The notes beneath the pieces are model-generated. The model worked only from the letters and a program-made list of their open reading frames with translations. It made no database searches and was not told where the DNA came from. Made by a program: the position numbers and the translations under genes. From Chrysochromulina parva (lineage: Eukaryota > Haptophyta > Prymnesiales > Chrysochromulinaceae), in contig PJAB01000968.1 of the NCBI GenBank assembly GCA_002887195.1, positions 1 to 18,637 of the forward strand: a stretch of 18,637 nucleotides of DNA, written 5' to 3'. Below, piece by piece: positions 15,101 through 18,637 of this stretch. The first letter of the stretch is position 1. Each line of letters starts with the position of its first letter.

Positions 15101-17334
15101 GCTCCGTTGAAAGCCCTTCCCGAGCCGCTGGCGCACCTGTGGAAAAGGGAGCAAGGCGCCGTGGTGAGCACTTGCATGCTCTCAGCATCCGTTGGAAGCC
15201 CTTCCCGAGCCGCTGGCGCACCTGTGGAAAAGGGAGCAAGGCGCCGTGGTGAGCACTTGCATGCTCTCAGCATCCGTTGGAAGCCCTTCCCGAGCCGCTG
15301 GCGCACCTGGCGCTGATGCTCGAGGCGCGCCTTGAGATCGCGATCCTGCTGCTGGAGCGCGGCGCATAAGTCTAGTAGCCGCCTCACGCGGTACGTGCGG
15401 TAGTACTTTTGGATGATCGTGGCGGCGCGAATGCACTCGGGTCTGGATAGATCCTCGCGGCGCCTCTCGACACACGCCCGGATAGCTCGACGGATGAGTG
15501 CGAAGCGCATCTTGCGCAGCTTGCCCGCGAGAAGATCCTTCATGTAGTCGAGCATGGCGGCGTAGTGCATGAGCGCCTCGAGCTTCTCAGCGTTGCTCGC
15601 CTGCTTCCGCCGGCTTCCCTGCTCTTTGCCCATGCGCAGCGAGTGAGCAACTGCCGAGGCCATTTTACGCTGAAGCATGACCTTGGCGAGCAGGTTCTTG
15701 GCGACGCGTACATCGGCGGCGCACACCTGGTACCACGGCAGCCGAATGTCGAGCAGCAGCGAGCGAGCGAGATGATGCTGCATCTGGCCGTGGTCCTCAG
15801 TGTTCATGACTGCGTGCACGTACGTCGCGCGCACCGCATCCAGGCTCCGATTGGATGCGTCGGCGTCCAGACTGTCGTACACTTTGGCGATCCCCTGGTA
15901 GCGCTCCTCCTCGAGCAGCTCCTTCTCGAGCACGCGAAGCGCGCCACCTTCGACCTCGTCCAAAGTGTCTCCTCTCACGCGCGTCTTGCGCCTGCTGCCC
16001 GAGACGCCGTCTACCTGCTGCCGCCGCTTCGTCGCCCCATCCTCGTACCGCTGCTTCACATCGACAACGAGCTCGTCCTCCAGCTCACGCTTCTGCTCCG
16101 CCAACAAGACCCCCCGCTCCTCCTCTAAATCCAGTACTGCTCGCCTCGCAAAGGCCGGTGCCCCCACTGGTGCCCCCACTGGTGCCTCCACTTGTGCCCC
16201 CTCTTCCGAGGCGTCGCCTCGGGCGTCGACCCCTCGTGCTGCCGGGATGGCCTGCGAGGTGCTGCCGGTCACGAGGGCGCCATGTTGGGAGCCTCGCGAG
16301 CCATCCCCGCGCTCACCATGGCGCAAGCCCTCCCCGCTCCTCGGCAAACCACTAGGGCTCCTCGGCGTCTGAAGGCGCGAGACCGTCTGAATAGCCGTCT
16401 GGAGGCGCGACGAGAGGCGTGATGAGGAGAGGCGTGATGCCATGGCATCACGCCTCTCGTCAACCGTCGAAGTGGCTGGCTGAACGGTGAGACTGGCCGT
16501 CACGCCAAGGGATCCCGCCGAAACTGCTGCGGGGGCCTGCGCGTTGCCGGTGGGCTCCGCCGCAGCTTGTGTGGCGCCCAAAGCTGCGACAGCCGGCGTG
16601 GCACCCCTCGCCGCTGAGCCAGGGCGGCTCAATGAGACCCGGAACGGCACCTCGTTGATCACGAAGCCCGTGGCGCCTGGCGCACCCAACTGGTGCCCCT
16701 GCACTCCCTGCACTCGCAGCCGCAACACTACCCGTGGCGGCGGCGGCGGCGGCACATTATCTGGATCCAGACGCCGATCTACCTCAGATGGTAGGAGATC
16801 GGTCCAAATGGATGAGATTGTGTTCCAAAACACCATCGCGTCGGCGCGGTCGACGAGCTTTCGCCTACTGGGCGGTGATCCAGATTGGTCGCCTGCGGGC
16901 CCCGCAGCAGCACGCTCCTTGTTCATAGCTTGCATCTGCCAGGCTTGTCGCTCAAGCCCGGGAAAATCCAAATCACCGCCGCCAGGTGCCTTCGGTTCTT
17001 TGAGCAACTTGATTTGCTCCTCAATCTCTCGCACCTTCTTTCGACCGAGCTTCGTCACGTTGCGGATCTCCTTCTGCCGGGTCGCCTTGGCATAGTACAT
17101 GCTTTGCTCGAGGGTTTCGATCTTTTCTTCGAGCCGTCGCTTCTGCATCTGCAGGTCGTTCAACACGTGTCGGATGTCGTTACGTCCAATGAGATCGCCA
17201 AAGCCCTCAGTGACTACAATCGCAACCGTTGCTGCGGCCTCGCTCACAGTGCGACGCTGCATCGCGGCTCGGAAGATGGCTTGAATCTTCGTGGTGGCCG
17301 CCTGGCACATGTCGCTCGGCGGCAAGCCCATCAT
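12152..17334 (-). CDS. Large IQ-motif and coiled-coil protein, probable calmodulin-binding cytoskeletal scaffold (two exons)
   Basis: Join of 17334-15307 and 15136-12152, about 1670 residues, phase-0 splice, starting at MMGLPPSDM. An IQ motif lies at about 16-28 (KIQAIFRAAMQRR). A coiled coil at 57-113 follows (NDLQMQKRRLEEKIETLEQ). Another IQ is at 640-653 (IIQKYYRTYRVRR). A helical IQ-rich block straddles the splice (IMIQRQMRFIWEM near 704, RIQRQYRSNRAHMRK near 732). A last IQ is near 1477 (AIQGAWRGLITRR), followed by another charged helix. Long Pro/Ser/Thr/Ala spacers separate these. IQ motifs bind calmodulin or EF-hand light chains, so a cytoskeletal, centrosomal or flagellar scaffold is inferred; no family is recognised. 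Slippage-type repeats are frequent (30-bp, 19-bp, 15-bp and 12-bp units). Confidence 0.8.
13359..13396 (-). repeat. 19-bp out-of-frame tandem duplication
   Basis: CGTGTTTGAAGCTCCTGCC and a near-copy (18 of 19) are adjacent in the IQ-protein gene. Nineteen is not a multiple of three, so the same DNA is read in two frames, as SFKHG and then ELQTR. The open frame survives. Confidence 0.85.
14717..14806 (-). repeat. Three 30-bp in-frame tandem repeats
   Basis: Units at 14717-14746, 14747-14776 and 14777-14806 differ at one or two positions. They encode three 10-residue repeats of type TEDGRGSASE in a linker of the IQ protein. The repeat is likely a slippage-prone acidic/Ser spacer. Confidence 0.92.
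15104..15306 (-). repeat. 85-bp perfect tandem duplication plus a 33-bp partial third copy
   Basis: Units 15137-15221 and 15222-15306 appear identical at all 85 positions. The first 33 bases of each unit (minus strand) recur at 15104-15136 as the start of the downstream exon, with one mismatch (CTTT versus CTTC). The exonic copy encodes VRQRLGKGFQR. Confidence 0.95.
15137..15306 (-). other. Intron of two identical 85-nt GT...AG units in the IQ-protein gene
   Basis: The donor is CGCCAG|GTGCGC at 15306 and the acceptor TTTTCCACAG|GTGCGC ends at 15137. Splicing joins LEHQRQ to VRQRLGKGFQR in phase 0. The midpoint (15221/15222) reads TTTTCCACAG|GTGCGC, a complete acceptor fused to a complete donor. 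Retaining one or both units shifts the frame by +1 or +2, so only full removal gives the long product. Confidence 0.8.
16157..16204 (-). repeat. 12-bp tandem repeat (about four units)
   Basis: GGTGCCCCCACT is repeated twice exactly and then about twice imperfectly, encoding an APVGAPVG-type linker in the IQ protein. It is in frame. Confidence 0.85.
16427..16458. repeat. Perfect 32-bp palindrome inside the IQ-protein gene
   Basis: The arm GAGAGGCGTGATGCCA at 16427-16442 is followed directly by its exact reverse complement (centre CCATGG). A second, 16-bp copy of the outer arm at 16409-16424 also pairs with 16446-16461, so two alternative hairpins are possible. The stretch is coding on the minus strand (RDAMASRLSS). 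Confidence 0.95.
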
Positions 17335-17991
17335 CGCAGTGCTCCAGCGAACGCAGAGATCCGAACGTCGGCCATCTCACCCAGAAACAGGAAGAAACAG
17401 GCAGTTCACACACCGATTTAAGTTGCATTTGCATGCACAACTTCCCGAACCTCGAAGCCGCAACCCACTCACCGACGGGAAGCATGTGGGGGGACTTCGT
17501 TGTTAAAAGAAGGGTGATTGCGACTCTCAATCTCTCATCTCGGCGATCTGCGCCTCTCCCCAGCACTGCTCCCCTGGGGGCGCCGCCCATGGGAGCGCCT
17601 CCCCTGGGGCGCCTCACCTGGGGCACCTCCGCTGCACTCGTCTCCCCTCGTCAACGCGCGCCGCCGAGCGCGCGCGCGCGCGGCGTTCCCACACGCCGGC
17701 AATCCCCACACGCCGGCTGCATCCCCCTCCCGCATCTCACCCCATGCGGCTGCGCGCGCGTGCGGCCACACGCGCCGCTTTTGCGTGCGCTCGACCGCCG
17801 TTCCCACCCTCCTGTTCATGCTGAACTCATCTGCACTCAGCGCGGCGTATCTTCATTCAATTGGACGCCGTCGGCACTCAGCAGTAACTCAGCAGCCCTC
17901 GACAGCACACAGCAGCCCATCTTTGGGCCATCATTCACTTAGACGCCGGGGGGCCACAGCTTGGCTCTGCATCGCGGTCATCATGGTCGAA
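17335..17991. promoter_or_regulatory. Intergenic: promoter side of the IQ-protein gene and 3' of the proline-rich gene
   Basis: These 657 bp separate two minus-strand genes. At 17571-17630 there are imperfect CCTGGGGCGCCTC-type units. An alternating GC run (15 nt) lies at 17668-17682, and ACACGCCGGC occurs twice near 17690-17716. The part near 17400-17530 is less GC-rich. The promoter assignment comes from position only; no RNA gene or conserved ORF is seen. Confidence 0.5.
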
Positions 17992-18637
17992 TCAGATTGC
18001 ATCACACGTGTCAGCCGCCGCCTTGAGCTCGGCCATCTCCCTCTCGACTTGGAGCTGGACGGGTTTCCCGTCGATCTTGACCTCGAGGACCTTGGTCGAG
18101 GCTTGGGGGCTCGTCATGGACACACCTGCTGGGGTGGCTTTCGAGGCAGACACCGAGGGCGTCTTAGGGGTGCAGCGGGTACAGAAGCCGTTCTTGACTG
18201 CGAAGTAGATGAGGAGGCCAATCAAAGTGAGCATGGTGATGGAGACCGCCGTTGCGGTGGCCGTTTGCTCCCACGTGAATTGATCCGGTCGTACCTGGGC
18301 AAGCGCAGCTTCTACGAAGAGGAGCCTAGACGGCGAGGGTGGCGGCGCCAACGGCGGCGGCGACGGCGGAGGGGGCGACGGCGGTGGCGGCGAAGGGGGA
18401 GGCGGCAAGGGCGGCGGTGGATAGGACGGCGGCGAGGGCGGCGGCGGCGGCGGTGGCGGTGGCGGTGGGGGCGGCAACGGCGGTGGGGGCGACGGCGGTG
18501 GGAGCGACCGCGGTGGGGGCGACCGCGGCGGCGAAGGGGGAGGCGGCGAGGTCGATGGCGGCGAGGGCGGCGGCGGTGAGGGCGAGGGCGGCGGGGGCGA
18601 GGGCGGCGGGGGCGAGGGCGGTGGGGGCGAGGGCGGC
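17992..18637 (-). CDS. Proline-rich (HRGP/pherophorin-like linker) single-pass membrane protein, 5'-partial
   Basis: The frame is open from the right window edge to the stop at 17992, about 214 residues visible; the N-terminus lies outside. From 18637 to about 18331 it is almost pure Pro with Ser (PPSPPPPSPPPP), like hydroxyproline-rich wall glycoproteins of algae. A short spacer (VEAALAQVRPDQFTWEQ) precedes a predicted membrane helix at about 18197-18268 (AVSITMLTLIGLLIYFAV). A tail of about 65 residues follows, with NGFCTRC, a Ser/Thr-rich part and a compact end (VLEVKIDGKPVQLQVEREM). Extracellular proline stalk plus a short cytosolic tail suggests a surface anchor or receptor stub. The missing N-terminal domain decides its function. 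Confidence 0.75.
   Translation of the reverse strand, partial: PPSPPPPSPPPPSPPPPSPSPPPPSPPSTSPPPPSPPRSPPPRSLPPPSPPPPLPPPPPPPPPPPPPSPPSYPPPPLPPPPSPPPPSPPPPSPPPLAPPPSPSRLLFVEAALAQVRPDQFTWEQTATATAVSITMLTLIGLLIYFAVKNGFCTRCTPKTPSVSASKATPAGVSMTSPQASTKVLEVKIDGKPVQLQVEREMAELKAAADTCDAI
18331..18637. repeat. G-rich (GGCGGC/GAGGGC) low-complexity tract
   Basis: About 300 bp of purine-biased GGN triplets on the plus strand, read as Pro/Ser codons on the minus strand. The G-rich strand is the transcription template. Many GGG and GG runs make G-quadruplex formation plausible, and assembly collapse or expansion is a risk here. Confidence 0.85.

Noticed and set aside
15137..15306. CRISPR or satellite array
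   Set aside because: There are two adjacent copies with no spacers, inside a eukaryotic gene, and with splice signals at the unit boundaries.
15049..15306. Continuation of IQ-gene exon 1 through the repeats as a shorter protein
   Set aside because: The extra ~85 residues are frame-shifted repeat translation (ACKCSPRRLAPFS), whereas splicing restores a 994-residue frame with more IQ motifs. It could still arise from intron retention.
17535..17819. Minus-strand Arg/Ala-rich open frame between the IQ and proline-rich genes
   Set aside because: Its composition reflects GC-rich repeats; there is no domain and no splice that joins it in frame to the IQ gene.

Overview
The window looks like nuclear DNA from a GC-rich unicellular eukaryotic alga. 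A haptophyte fits best; a pelagophyte, dinoflagellate or chlorophyte is not excluded. The grounds are long proteins with Ala/Pro/Arg/Ser-rich spacers, three putative GT-AG introns that restore reading frames, eukaryotic domain types (calponin-homology, HMG-box-like, IQ motifs, plant-type LRRs), a poly-proline/serine wall-type ectodomain, and genes that alternate strand without operon-like spacing. I see no tRNA, rRNA, CRISPR array or transposase.

Layout, left to right. (1) 1-2192, minus, running off the left edge: an actin-binding tandem CH-domain protein with a long Ala/Glu/Lys coiled coil and one IQ motif; one intron at 1325-1467. (2) 2492-3913, minus: a secreted or type I membrane LRR protein, no intron needed. 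(3) 3971-6232, plus, head-to-head with the LRR gene and only 57 bp away: an MFS transporter resembling the organophosphate antiporter (SLC37/GlpT) group, with an N-terminal coiled coil and an odd Cys-rich C-terminal tail. (4) 6803-8797, minus: an HMG-box-like nuclear protein. (5) 9555-10938, minus, one intron at 10293-10506: a polytopic membrane protein with an EF-hand-like loop, family not recognised. (6) 11244-11696, plus, divergent from gene 5: a small protein with a signal or lumen-targeting N-terminus. (7) 12152-17334, minus: a protein of about 1670 residues with several IQ motifs and coiled coils, split by one intron made of two identical 85-bp units. (8) 17992-18637, minus, running off the right edge: a proline-rich ectodomain, one membrane span and a short tail.

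There is no evident single pathway. Several products could touch calcium or calmodulin (IQ motifs in genes 1 and 7, an EF-hand-like loop in gene 5) or the cell surface (genes 2, 3 and 8), but this is loose co-occurrence, not an operon.

The most notable feature is the gene 7 intron (15137-15306). It is a perfect tandem duplication of an 85-bp GT...AG unit whose first 33 bases nearly repeat the start of the downstream exon, so its midpoint is an AG|GT junction of the recursive-splice type. All three introns sit where the downstream exon also begins with GT, as expected if introns arise by AGGT duplication or introner insertion.
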